Source: Bacillota bacterium
GTDB taxonomy: Bacteria > Bacillota_A > Clostridia > Tissierellales > Peptoniphilaceae
Assembly (NCBI GenBank): GCA_023443045.1
Contig: JAEZWK010000034.1
Location: 1 to 38,958, forward strand
Direction: 5' to 3'
Length of the DNA: 38,958 nucleotides
Within the stretch, counting starts at the first letter, position 1; every line of letters starts with the position of its first letter. The position numbers were made by a program, and so were the translations under genes. The notes below the pieces were generated by a model, which saw only the letters and a program-made list of their open reading frames with translations, was not told the origin of the DNA and ran no database searches. Shown in pieces: positions 28,839-37,490 of this stretch.

Positions 28839-30497
28839 TTAAACCTCCATAATAATAGGTAAAATCATTGGATTTCGTTTAATTCTCTCGTATACATATT
28901 TTCTTAAGTCTTCTCTTATTTTTTGTTTCATAAAATTTAAATCTACATTTTCATTCATTTGAATTTGATCTACAATTTTTCTTGTATATTGTAAAGCACC
29001 TTCCATTATATCATCATTTTCTTTTTCATATACAAATCCGCGACTTATAATATCAGGACCCGCAATAATTACATTTTCATCTTCAGTTACTGTAAGCACA
29101 ACAACTATAAGCCCGTCTTCTGCAAGATGTTTTCTATCTCTTAAAACAATATTACCCACATCTCCAATTCCTAATCCATCAACTAAAACATCTCCATGCT
29201 GAACTTCTCCATTATGGATCAGTTTCTTTTTGCTCAATTCTAAAATATCTCCATTTGACTGGATAAAAATATTTTCTTCTTTCATTCCTAGTTTTTGTGC
29301 TAGTTTAGCGTGAGTTTTTAAATGTCTAATTTCTCCATGAACAGGAATAAAATACTTAGGTTTCGCAAGAGTATGAATTAGTTTTAGCTCTTCTTGGCAA
29401 GCGTGACCTGATACGTGTATATCAGCTAATTTTTCATATATTACCTTCGCATCTTTCTCCATCAATTTATTAATTACATTTGATATACTTTTCTCATTAC
29501 CAGGAATTGGATTTGCAGAAATAATAACTGTATCTGTATTATTTAATTTTATTTTTTTGTGTTCATCATTTGCGATTCTGGTTAAAGCACTCATTGGTTC
29601 TCCTTGTGAACCTGTAGTAATTAAACAAACTTTATTTGGAGGATACGATGCTATTTTATTTATATCAATCAAAGTTTGAGATTTCATTTTTAAATAATTG
29701 AGCTCTTTAGCTGTATGCACAACATTTGTCATGGATCTTCCCGATAACGCAACAAACCTACCAACATTTTCAGCAGCAGTAATAATTTGTTGTACCCTAT
29801 GCACATTACTTGCAAAAGTAGCAACAATGATACGTCCTTCTGCTTGTGAAAATAGTTCTTTAAAAGTTTCACCAATAGTAGATTCACTTAGTGTGTATCC
29901 AGGTCTTTCTACATTTGTAGAATCTGCAAGCAAAACTTGTACACCTTTATTTCCTAATTCAGCAATACGATTTAGATCTATAACGTCTCCATCAACCGGT
30001 GTAAAATCTATCTTAAAATCTCCTGTGTGTAATATCGTTCCCACAGGTGTATGGAAACATATAGCACAAGAATCAGGAATACTATGTCCTGTTCTTATAA
30101 ACTCTACTTTCATCGAACCTAAATTGATTATATCACCAAAATTCACAGTATTTAATTCTGCTTTTACTCTGTGTTCTTTTAATTTGTTTTGAATCAATGC
30201 ATTTGTTAGTTTAGTAGCATATACTGGTATATTAAATTTTTTTAATAAATATGGAACAGCCCCTATGTGATCTTCATGACCATGTGTTATAACCAATGCT
30301 TTAACTTTTGAAATATTCTTTTCTATATAAGTAAAATCTGGAATTACGATATCTACTCCCAACATTTCTTCGCCAGGAAAAGTTAATCCACAATCTAAAA
30401 TAATAATTTCGTCTTTATATTCAAATAAAGTTATATTTTTTCCTATTTCCTCTAAACCACCGAGAGGAATTATTTTTAATTTATTTCCTTTACTCAA
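28839..30497 (-). CDS. rnj: Ribonuclease J
   Basis: 552 aa, usual length. Metallo-beta-lactamase/beta-CASP nuclease with 5'-exonuclease and endonuclease activity in mRNA decay and rRNA maturation. Metal motif HGHEDH at 72-77, further ligands in RTGHSIPDSCAICFHT and LHTGDFKID. The beta-CASP region has VATFASNVHRVQQI, LITTGSQGEPMSAL, SGHACQEELKL and VHGEIRHL; a C-terminal domain follows. The start codon is TTG at 30497, chosen because AAGGAGGTAATT directly precedes it and SKGNKLKIIPLGGLEEIGKN matches the family N-terminus. Third-to-fourth position in the ireB operon; 14 nt after the DUF1292 gene. Confidence 0.95.
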   Translation of the reverse strand: MSKGNKLKIIPLGGLEEIGKNITLFEYKDEIIILDCGLTFPGEEMLGVDIVIPDFTYIEKNISKVKALVITHGHEDHIGAVPYLLKKFNIPVYATKLTNALIQNKLKEHRVKAELNTVNFGDIINLGSMKVEFIRTGHSIPDSCAICFHTPVGTILHTGDFKIDFTPVDGDVIDLNRIAELGNKGVQVLLADSTNVERPGYTLSESTIGETFKELFSQAEGRIIVATFASNVHRVQQIITAAENVGRFVALSGRSMTNVVHTAKELNYLKMKSQTLIDINKIASYPPNKVCLITTGSQGEPMSALTRIANDEHKKIKLNNTDTVIISANPIPGNEKSISNVINKLMEKDAKVIYEKLADIHVSGHACQEELKLIHTLAKPKYFIPVHGEIRHLKTHAKLAQKLGMKEENIFIQSNGDILELSKKKLIHNGEVQHGDVLVDGLGIGDVGNIVLRDRKHLAEDGLIVVVLTVTEDENVIIAGPDIISRGFVYEKENDDIMEGALQYTRKIVDQIQMNENVDLNFMKQKIREDLRKYVYERIKRNPMILPIIMEV

Positions 30498-30511
30498 AAT
30501 TACCTCCTTAC

Positions 30512-30757
30512 TTAATGATTATTCATCTTAGAATTATAATAGTAATTTCTGACCTTGCTTCCTTCATCTTTTAATGGCAAAATCAACATTTCATTACCAT
30601 AATTATCTAATTCTACACGTAAAAATAACGGATCAAAGCATAAATTGTCCGCTAACTTTACAACCATATATTCTTGTCCGAAAAAAGAAAATTTATTTTC
30701 CACAACGAGGGTTTTTTCTTCTCCGAAACTATCTATCACAAATCTTGTTTCTGGCAT
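30512..30757 (-). CDS. Small DUF1292 (YrzB-like) protein
   Basis: 81 aa, acidic to neutral, beta-rich. The pattern FGQEYMVVKLAD followed by NYGNEMLILPLKDE is the DUF1292 layout, and the gene sits directly after ruvX as yrzB does in other Firmicutes. No function is known for this family. The ATG has AAAGGAGATTT in front and overlaps the end of ruvX by 22 nt. The last 15 residues (YYYNSKMNNH end) are not conserved to my eye. Confidence 0.75.
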   Translation of the reverse strand: MPETRFVIDSFGEEKTLVVENKFSFFGQEYMVVKLADNLCFDPLFLRVELDNYGNEMLILPLKDEGSKVRNYYYNSKMNNH

Positions 30758-31176
30758 AAATCTCCTTTTTTATTTTTAGAAAAATATGTTTCTAATATAA
30801 AACATGCCGCCAATGAATCTTCAATACCTTTTTGTTTTCCTTTTTTTGTATTTGTTTGAATCAAGGTTCTATTAGCCAATGACGTCGTATATCTTTCGTC
30901 GATATAAATAAAATTAACATCTAAATACTTTTTCAAAAAATTTATATACTTAATTACTTTCTTTGCCTGATCACCAATTTGACCATATAAATCTAGTGGT
31001 AAACCCACAACGACTACGTTTGAATTATTTTGTTCTATTAGAGATTTAAAAAAAGAAACATCTTCCATCTTTGATTTTCTTTTATAAGTTCCAAAAGGTG
31101 ATGCAATGACATTTAATTCATCTGAAATAGCAATACCTATAGATGAATCACCTATATCTAAAGCTATTACTTTCAT
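30736..31176 (-). CDS. ruvX: RuvX/YqgF-family RNase H-fold nuclease
   Basis: 146 aa, typical. N-terminal catalytic Asp in MKVIALDIGDSSIGIAISD; VVVGLPLDLYGQIGDQAKKV; IDERYTTSLANRTLI; and the final acidic residue in GIEDSLAACFILETY. Members process 16S rRNA precursor or resolve Holliday junctions; in Firmicutes the rRNA role is better supported. The start shares one base with the ireB stop (TAATG). The ireB-ruvX order is conserved in Firmicutes. Confidence 0.92.
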   Translation of the reverse strand: MKVIALDIGDSSIGIAISDELNVIASPFGTYKRKSKMEDVSFFKSLIEQNNSNVVVVGLPLDLYGQIGDQAKKVIKYINFLKKYLDVNFIYIDERYTTSLANRTLIQTNTKKGKQKGIEDSLAACFILETYFSKNKKGDLCQKQDL

Positions 31177-31430
31177 TATTTATTTATACCCAAATATTCA
31201 ATTAATATAGCTTCTAACAATTCGTCTCTTTCTAATTGTATAATTTTACTTCTAGCATCTTTAAAACTTGTAATATAAGTTGGATCACCTGATAAAAAAT
31301 AACCAATGATTTGATTTATAGGATCATAACCCTTTTCATTTAATGCATCATAAACATCTTGAAGAATTTGTTTTGGTTCTGCACCTGATTCGTATTCTAC
31401 CTTAAATTGCATTGTTTTATCAAAATCCAT
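31176..31430 (-). CDS. ireB: IreB-family regulatory phosphoprotein (UPF0297/YrzL)
   Basis: 84 aa. MDFDKTMQFKVE, then LQDVYDALNEKGYDPINQII and GYFLSGDPTYITSFKDAR are the family hallmarks. In Enterococcus IreB is phosphorylated by the PASTA kinase IreK and affects cephalosporin tolerance. The N-terminal Thr (T6 here) corresponds to the phosphorylated region. It is the first gene of the operon, with AGGAGG 6 nt before the ATG and a promoter whose predicted start is about 20 nt upstream. No PASTA kinase gene lies in this window. Confidence 0.93.
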   Translation of the reverse strand: MDFDKTMQFKVEYESGAEPKQILQDVYDALNEKGYDPINQIIGYFLSGDPTYITSFKDARSKIIQLERDELLEAILIEYLGINK

Positions 31431-31456
31431 CGTAATCCTCCTAATAATTTTCTTAA

Positions 31457-31485
31457 ATTATATCACAAAATTGTTTTTTATTCAA
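31457..31485 (-). promoter_or_regulatory. Promoter of the ireB operon
   Basis: Minus strand: TTGAAT (31480-31485), 17-nt spacer, TATAAT (31457-31462), with TGTGA just before the -10 box (extended -10). It is nearly identical in design and sequence to the alr promoter. Confidence 0.88.
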
Positions 31486-31714
31486 TTTTAATTTAATTAT
31501 ACCCATACGAAAAACTTATATCCTAGTATTATTTATCTATATTTTCTTCAAAATTTTATTTATACCAAAATGTTTTTGTCATACTAGATAATTTAAAAAT
31601 TACTCAAGACTCAGCTAATAACTATTTAAAATAGAAAACATAATTTTCTTTTTATAATTGATTGTTAATTAATTATTGAAATATTTGTTATATATCATTT
31701 TCACAGCATTAGAT

Positions 31715-31746
31715 TTGTAGTCTTTTTTAGATAAATGTGATATAAT
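31715..31746 (+). promoter_or_regulatory. Extended -10 promoter of the class A PBP gene
   Basis: TATAAT at 31741-31746 directly preceded by TGTGA. The -35 is poor: TTGTAG at 31715-31720 is 20 nt away, TAGTCT at 31718-31723 is correctly spaced but weak. The extended -10 may compensate. The predicted transcript starts about 19 nt before the ATG. Confidence 0.65.
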
Positions 31747-31771
31747 AAATTATGTTTTAAACGGAGGTATT

Positions 31772-34672
31772 ATGAAACATAGAAATAATATTCTTACGCC
31801 ATTTAAAGTTTTAAAATATTTAATACTGATTGTAATAATGGTATGTATTATTATCGGAACTATATTTGCTTTAGGTGCATCAAGAATTATGATGGAAGTT
31901 CCTGATTTAGATTCAAACTTGTTGAATATGGATTTAAGTGAAACTTCATCCGTGTATGATAAAGACGGAAATTTAATTCAAAAAATAGAAACAGCTGAAT
32001 ATAGAACTATAGTTGGTATAGAAAAAATGCCTGCTAATTTGCAAAATGCTTTTATCGCAATTGAAGATGAAAGATTTAAAACTCATATTGGAATTGATCC
32101 TAAAGGTATTTTGAGTTCACTTAGAGATAACTTTCTTTCTGGTGATACAGCAAGAGGTGCATCAACTATTACCCAACAATTAGTAAAAAATATATATCTA
32201 ACACCAGCAAAAACGCTCACTAGAAAATTAACTGAAATAACTATGGCAATCCAATTAGAAAAAAAATATTCTAAAATGCAAATTCTAGAGAGCTATTTAA
32301 ACATGGTAAGTATGGGGCAAAATGCTTATGGTGTTCAAGAAGCAGCTCAAACATATTTTTCAAAAAATGTTGAGGATATAAATTTAGTTGAAGCAGCAAT
32401 GCTTGCTTCAGTAGTTAAAAATCCTAATGTTTATCCCCCATTTTTTAGAGTAAATCCTAAAGATTTTGATCCAGACACAATGTATAAAGTTGGTCAAATA
32501 GATATTTTAGGCCAAACATATATTCTTGTTTACAATAAAAACAACGAAGAAAGAGCAAGATTAGTATTAAATCAAATGCATAAACTTGGTTATATTGACG
32601 ATGCTGCTTATGAATGGACTAAAACTGTGGATATGAAAACTCTTTTAGTTCCTGGAGAGAAGAAAAAAACAGATATAACAAACTACTTCTTAGATTATGT
32701 AAATTCACAAGTAACTCAAGATCTAATGGATAAATTTTCCTGGTCAAAAGAACGTGCACAACAAGAATTATTTTATGGTGGATTAAAAATTTATTCTACA
32801 ATAAATATCGAATACCAGAAAATTCTTGAGGATACTTATGCCAATTTTACTCAAATTCTAGTAGGTAATCCAGAAAATGTTAAAGGCCCTATACTTTTAG
32901 ATATTTCTAAAGATAGTTTTGGTAATTTGGTTAATTCTAGAAATGAATTTATCTATCTAGCTAAAGATAATATTATTTCACAAGATGGAGATATATATTT
33001 TACTCCTGAAGAATTTAGTTTTTCAGATTCTGGAAATTTAATAATCAGTTCAAATAAATTAAATATGTTTCCAAAAAGAATTGATGTTATGGATTATTAC
33101 ACAATAGATAATAACAAAAATCTAGTAAGCCACGCAGTAGGAGATTTACCATTTTCAGAAAATGAATTTTTAATTGAAAATAATAAATTAGTCGTCTACA
33201 AAAATACATTGGATAAATATAAAGATTTATTCAGAGTAAATCAAGGCTATTTATACTTAGATCACAATCAAGTTTATATAAATACCCATGGAGTTCCACA
33301 ACCACAAAGCGCATCTATATTAATAGATTATAGGAATGGTCATATATTGGCTTTATTAGGCGGTCGCGACGTTGATGGAAATAGATTTTTAAATCGTGCT
33401 ACAAATGCAACAAGACAACCTGGATCAACAATAAAACCACTAAGTGTGTATTTGCCTGCGTTAGAAAATGGATTTACAGCTGGTAGTGCTATAGATGATG
33501 TACCGCTAGTAGTCGGCGGAAGACCGTGGCCTCAAAACTGGTATCTTAGCTACAGAGGTCTTCATACATTAAGATATGCGGTTGAACAGTCAATCAACGT
33601 TAGTGCTGTAAGAGTCTTAAATTCCATTGGAACCGATAAATCTATCGAATATCTTAAGAAAATGGGTATTATAAATGTTAATCACCCCGATAGAGATTCA
33701 TTTATAACAAAGGCAGAAAATCCAAATCATAATGATGAAAACCCATCAGCACTCGCTCTTGGTGGAATGACTCAAGGTACCACACCGCTATCAATCACTG
33801 CTGCATTTGGAGCAATTGCTAATGAAGGAGTTTTTGTAGAACCCATTTGTTACACAAAAGTTTTGGATAAAGATGGTAATGTATTGTTAGAAAAAAATTC
33901 TAATACAACTCAGGTGGCATCTCCTCAAAATAGTTATATTATGAAAGACATACTTAGAACAGTTGTTACTAATGGTATAGGATCCCCCGCTCAGCTAAAA
34001 AATCAAGTAGTTGCTGGTAAAACGGGGACAACCCAAAATACTGCCGACCTATGGTTTGCAGGATTTACAGATTATTATGTTGGTGCTACATGGATAGGAA
34101 GTGATTCTCCACAAATTACAATGAATAAAAACTCACTTGCTGCAGCCAAATTCTGGAAAGCCTTTATGGAGCCTATTCATGCTCATCTGGAATCTAGAAC
34201 AAAATTTAATAAACCTGATGGTATTATAACTGTTAGTATTTGTACTCAATCTGGTAAATTACCAACAGAACTTTGTGGAAGAGACCCAAGAGGTACTGTG
34301 CGAAGCGAAATATTTGTCAAAGGTACAGAACCTAAGGAAGTTTGTGATGTTCATGTCGAAGCAGAAATATGTACTGAATCTGGAAAATTAGCAACTGAAT
34401 TTTGTCCGGCACATACAAAAGAAATGAGAGTATTCATAAAAAGAAATCCTCCTTACAATCCTGCCGAGCACGGTGGAATAATTCCATCTGATTACCAATA
34501 TCGAGTGCCTACAGAATATTGTGATATACACGACGAAAATACACCTCAGGATTTAAACTTGTTTAATGATAATGATCCAAACAATAATTCAACTGAAAAC
34601 AATAACGAAAATAATACCGACAATAATGATGAAGAAAATTCGAATACAAATGTAGATTTATTTAATCCATAA
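31772..34672 (+). CDS. ponA: Class A penicillin-binding protein (bifunctional glycosyltransferase/transpeptidase, PBP1A-like)
   Basis: 966 aa. One N-terminal anchor (about 12-36). GT51 domain: catalytic Glu near 98 in IAIEDERFKTHIG, then GASTITQQLVKN and YLNMVSMGQNAYGVQEAA. Transpeptidase domain: active-site S552 in GSTIKP, SIN triad near 607, KTG at 750-752. Between them, about 366-505, lies a long variable insert in the place of the OB-like linker. The C-terminus has two Cys-containing repeats (CTQSGKLPTELC and CTESGKLATEFC, each followed by a C-D-x-H motif) and ends in an Asn/Glu/Asp-rich tail. It polymerises and cross-links peptidoglycan outside the membrane. CGGAGG lies 4 nt before the ATG. 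Single gene, bounded by its own promoter and a bidirectional terminator. Confidence 0.95.
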   Translation: MKHRNNILTPFKVLKYLILIVIMVCIIIGTIFALGASRIMMEVPDLDSNLLNMDLSETSSVYDKDGNLIQKIETAEYRTIVGIEKMPANLQNAFIAIEDERFKTHIGIDPKGILSSLRDNFLSGDTARGASTITQQLVKNIYLTPAKTLTRKLTEITMAIQLEKKYSKMQILESYLNMVSMGQNAYGVQEAAQTYFSKNVEDINLVEAAMLASVVKNPNVYPPFFRVNPKDFDPDTMYKVGQIDILGQTYILVYNKNNEERARLVLNQMHKLGYIDDAAYEWTKTVDMKTLLVPGEKKKTDITNYFLDYVNSQVTQDLMDKFSWSKERAQQELFYGGLKIYSTINIEYQKILEDTYANFTQILVGNPENVKGPILLDISKDSFGNLVNSRNEFIYLAKDNIISQDGDIYFTPEEFSFSDSGNLIISSNKLNMFPKRIDVMDYYTIDNNKNLVSHAVGDLPFSENEFLIENNKLVVYKNTLDKYKDLFRVNQGYLYLDHNQVYINTHGVPQPQSASILIDYRNGHILALLGGRDVDGNRFLNRATNATRQPGSTIKPLSVYLPALENGFTAGSAIDDVPLVVGGRPWPQNWYLSYRGLHTLRYAVEQSINVSAVRVLNSIGTDKSIEYLKKMGIINVNHPDRDSFITKAENPNHNDENPSALALGGMTQGTTPLSITAAFGAIANEGVFVEPICYTKVLDKDGNVLLEKNSNTTQVASPQNSYIMKDILRTVVTNGIGSPAQLKNQVVAGKTGTTQNTADLWFAGFTDYYVGATWIGSDSPQITMNKNSLAAAKFWKAFMEPIHAHLESRTKFNKPDGIITVSICTQSGKLPTELCGRDPRGTVRSEIFVKGTEPKEVCDVHVEAEICTESGKLATEFCPAHTKEMRVFIKRNPPYNPAEHGGIIPSDYQYRVPTEYCDIHDENTPQDLNLFNDNDPNNNSTENNNENNTDNNDEENSNTNVDLFNP

Positions 34673-34703
34673 AAAAATCCTAGCTAAATGCTAGGACTTT
34701 TTT
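34673..34703. terminator. Bidirectional terminator between the PBP gene and the lipoprotein gene
   Basis: TCCTAGC (34678-34684), 5-nt loop, GCTAGGA (34690-34696), followed by a T run on the plus strand (34698-34704) and, on the minus strand, by the complement of the A run 34671-34677. It serves both convergent genes. Confidence 0.88.
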
Positions 34704-36243
34704 ATTGCCATCTTATCAGTTCAGGATCATGCTCATACCATGATTTATATTCAGAATTTATAAAGTTTAATAATTCTTTCCTTTTTATAACATGTTGAGA
34801 ATGAGAACCTATTGGAGAAATGATTGATTCCTCTAATAAATAATTGTAAAATTCAAAAATATTTTCTTTTATTATTTCTAAATCATCTTCATCTATAATA
34901 TGTTTTAAAATACTTTTAAAATCTAAATTACCATAATTTAATTTATCCACTATATTTTTAGCAAGAAATATATGAGATGAATTTGGAATATAATTGCTAG
35001 GTAATGAAAAAATAATTAATAAATTTTCAGAATTCTTATAAATGTTTAAGTTTTCTAATAAATCATATTCTTTAATTATCTTTCCTTTCAATGTGATACC
35101 AGCTAATTCAAAACACTCTTTTAAATCTTCTAAAAAATTCTTATTGCCAAAATTATCAACAACTAAAATATTAATAGACTGCGGAAATATATTTTCTTCA
35201 TTCTTAAAATCAGAGATATCATTCGAGAAATAAAATCTACTGCTTTTACTTAATATTTCTTTAGATTTTCCATTTTTTGATAAATAATCATATACCAGAT
35301 TTTGAACACTTTTTCTTATTGATTTATTTTCAAAATCACCAAAATTACCAAATAACATAAAATTAGTTATATCCTTATGGTTTCTATTGTATAAAAATAG
35401 ATCTTTAAAATTAAATAGTTCGCCATCTATATTGCCATAACTTATATTTGCATGTAATTGTCCATCCTCTATTTCTTTATAAATATTCTCTTCTTCAATA
35501 ATATTTCTTAATAAAATTTGTTTTATTTTAAGATTTTGTGTTTTGTAATTTATATTTGGAACAAGTTCCACATAGGACTCTCCATCACTCTTATTTACAA
35601 TGTATTTTCCGCTTGAATTTATAGACTTATTATTCTCTTCAAATCCACTTTTTACCGGTCTAAAAATTAGATCTTTAAGAAATAATTCATGAAATTTACT
35701 ATAATTAAGGACAAAACTATTATCGTCAATTATTTGAAAACCTTTAATATGATCAGTGTTTCCATTTATAAAATCCTCCACTCCTTCCAAAAATAAGAAT
35801 GAAGTTATAGGAAAATTCGTTTTTTCAGGATTTTTTACTATATATTCGAGACTATCTCTTATATCAGATGCTACTATAAAAGAACCATCATTCCATTTTA
35901 AATCATCTTTTATTTTACACCTGACTGAATTATTATCTACTTCAACTGCTTTCAATATGCTGTAATCATAATTTATATTTTCGTTTTCAAAATCAATAAG
36001 TGGTAAATAACATAAATAACTAACTGCCATATCTCCTTCAGTTAAAGCATTTAAAGGATTAAAAACACCTGTGAAGTTTTCGATCCTAACTATCAATTGG
36101 TTTTCATTATAAATTATTTTACCACTCATATCTTCTACGTGAACAACCGTAGAATCTTCTTTTATTATTTCTTCTTCGCTCGATCTTTGACACGAAAGAA
36201 ACAATAAAGAAATTAAAAATAAGAATAGAATTTTATTTTTCAT
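34702..36243 (-). CDS. Oligopeptide-type extracellular solute-binding lipoprotein (SBP family 5)
   Basis: 513 aa. A lipoprotein signal KNKILFLFLISLLFLSC places the lipidated Cys at about residue 18; the -3 position is Phe, slightly off the usual lipobox. The mature part has SBP_bac_5 traits: FTGVFNPLNALTEGDMAVSYL, CKIKDDLKWNDGSFIVASDI, DNSFVLNYSKFHELFLKDL and SSGKYIVNKSDGESYVELV. It is more diverged than OppA/DppA proteins, and the ligand is unknown. No permease or ATPase genes are beside it. A TTG at 36246 is possible, but the ATG at 36243 is preferred; neither has a good ribosome site, and the 11-nt overlap with pepT suggests coupling. Together with pepT this is a peptide uptake/degradation pair. 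Confidence 0.75.
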   Translation of the reverse strand: MKNKILFLFLISLLFLSCQRSSEEEIIKEDSTVVHVEDMSGKIIYNENQLIVRIENFTGVFNPLNALTEGDMAVSYLCYLPLIDFENENINYDYSILKAVEVDNNSVRCKIKDDLKWNDGSFIVASDIRDSLEYIVKNPEKTNFPITSFLFLEGVEDFINGNTDHIKGFQIIDDNSFVLNYSKFHELFLKDLIFRPVKSGFEENNKSINSSGKYIVNKSDGESYVELVPNINYKTQNLKIKQILLRNIIEEENIYKEIEDGQLHANISYGNIDGELFNFKDLFLYNRNHKDITNFMLFGNFGDFENKSIRKSVQNLVYDYLSKNGKSKEILSKSSRFYFSNDISDFKNEENIFPQSINILVVDNFGNKNFLEDLKECFELAGITLKGKIIKEYDLLENLNIYKNSENLLIIFSLPSNYIPNSSHIFLAKNIVDKLNYGNLDFKSILKHIIDEDDLEIIKENIFEFYNYLLEESIISPIGSHSQHVIKRKELLNFINSEYKSWYEHDPELIRWQ

Positions 36244-37450
36244 CAACTTTTAAAATTTCAATTATAGTATTTACAGCAGCTTCCATTTCTTCTAATACAG
36301 CATATTCATATCTTCCATGAAAATTATATCCACCTGTAAATAAATTTGGACAAATAAGACCCATGTAAGAAAGTCTAGCTCCATCTGTTCCACCTCTTAT
36401 AGGTTCTATTCTTGGAGTAATTCCTAATTTATTCATTGCTTTTTTAGCCAATTCTATAGGTCTTAAATCTTTTTCTACCATCTCTTTCATATTATAATAA
36501 GTGTCTTTCATATCCAAATCAATTTTTATATCATATTTATACTCCAAAAACTCAACTGATTTCTTTAATATATCTTTTTTTCTTTCGAATTTATTTTTAT
36601 CATGATCTCTTATTATAAAATACATTTCTAATTTTTCAACATTTCCATTGATATCGTTTAAATGAATAAAACCTTCCCTATCAGATGTATATTCTGGTTT
36701 TTCATTTTGCGGTAACAAAGATAGAAGCTCATAACCAACAGAAATAGCATTTTTCATTTTATTTTTAGCACTTCCTGGATGAACATTTCTACCATACACA
36801 GTTACCTTAGCTCCTGCAGCATTAAAATTTTCATATTCTAATTCGCCAATAGCTCCACCATCTATAGTATAAGCAAAATCTGCCCCAAAATTTTTTACAT
36901 CAAATTTATCAGCCCCTCTACCTATTTCCTCATCTGGAGTAAAACCTATTAAAATATCTCCGTGTTTAATATCTGGGTTATTTACAAAATATTCAACCGC
37001 AGTCATTATTTCAGCAACTCCACTCTTATCATCACTTCCCAACAAAGTGTTTCCATCTGAAGTTATTATAGTTTTACCTTTTTTATCTAATAATTCTGGA
37101 AAATCTTTTGGCGATAAAATATATTTACCATCTCCAGCTAGATCAATATCTCCTCCATCATAATTTTCCCAGATTTTAGGATTTACATTTTCTCCACTCA
37201 TATCTGGAGCTGTATCCATATGTGCAATCAATCCAATTTTAGGTGCATTGTCACAATTTGCAGGTAATTTAGCATATATATAGCATTCATCAGTTAAAGT
37301 AGGATTTAGACCTAAATCTCTTAATTCTTTGACTAGTACATTAGCTAAATCAAACTGTCTTTGTGTACTTGGTGTTGTTTCACTAAACTCATCAGAAGTA
37401 GTATAAATTTTTGCATAATCAATCAATCTGTTCAATACCTTAGATTTCAT
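36233..37450 (-). CDS. pepT: Peptidase T (tripeptide aminopeptidase, M20B)
   Basis: 405 aa from the chosen start, family-typical. Zinc ligands and catalytic residues: H77 and D79 (AHMDTAPD), D140 (GSDDKSG), E174/E175 (TPDEEIGRGA), D197 (TIDGG) and a late His in NFHGRYEYA near 377. It removes N-terminal residues from tripeptides in the cytosol. A longer frame begins at 37480, but AAAGGAGGATAT lies right before the ATG at 37450 and MKSKVLNRLIDYAKIYT is the conserved start. The gene begins just after the hairpin that ends the upstream regulator gene, so it needs its own promoter or readthrough. Confidence 0.95.
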   Translation of the reverse strand: MKSKVLNRLIDYAKIYTTSDEFSETTPSTQRQFDLANVLVKELRDLGLNPTLTDECYIYAKLPANCDNAPKIGLIAHMDTAPDMSGENVNPKIWENYDGGDIDLAGDGKYILSPKDFPELLDKKGKTIITSDGNTLLGSDDKSGVAEIMTAVEYFVNNPDIKHGDILIGFTPDEEIGRGADKFDVKNFGADFAYTIDGGAIGELEYENFNAAGAKVTVYGRNVHPGSAKNKMKNAISVGYELLSLLPQNEKPEYTSDREGFIHLNDINGNVEKLEMYFIIRDHDKNKFERKKDILKKSVEFLEYKYDIKIDLDMKDTYYNMKEMVEKDLRPIELAKKAMNKLGITPRIEPIRGGTDGARLSYMGLICPNLFTGGYNFHGRYEYAVLEEMEAAVNTIIEILKVDEK

Positions 37451-37459
37451 ATATCCTCC

Positions 37460-37490
37460 TTTAAAAACAAAAGCAGGCACTAAGCCTGCT
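37460..37490 (-). terminator. Terminator (or attenuator) between the DtxR-type gene and pepT
   Basis: AGCAGGC (37472-37478), loop ACTAA, GCCTGCT (37484-37490). On the minus strand it is followed by TTTGTTTTTAAA. The stop codon of the regulator gene lies in the loop, and the pepT ribosome site begins just after the T tract. Confidence 0.8.

Larger units (their letters stand above)
31431..31771. other. 341-bp divergent intergenic region between ireB and the class A PBP gene
   Basis: Very A/T-rich. It holds the ireB promoter at its left end and the PBP promoter at its right end. The central 31500-31700 shows no open frame of note, no GC-rich hairpin and no recognisable RNA gene. CTATTTAAAATAG near 31622 is a near-palindrome but too A/T-rich to interpret. 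Confidence 0.7.

Noticed and set aside
28838..28860. PreQ1 riboswitch before queT
   Set aside because: Only 1 nt separates queT from RNase J, and no pseudoknot-like aptamer is seen in the coding sequence there.
29698..30192. 164-codon plus-strand open frame across the RNase J gene
   Set aside because: Antisense to the conserved metallo-beta-lactamase/beta-CASP region; no family resemblance.
31500..31700. Small RNA gene in the ireB/PBP divergent region
   Set aside because: Only A/T-rich sequence without GC-rich hairpin or terminator; TATAAT-like strings are expected by chance at this composition.
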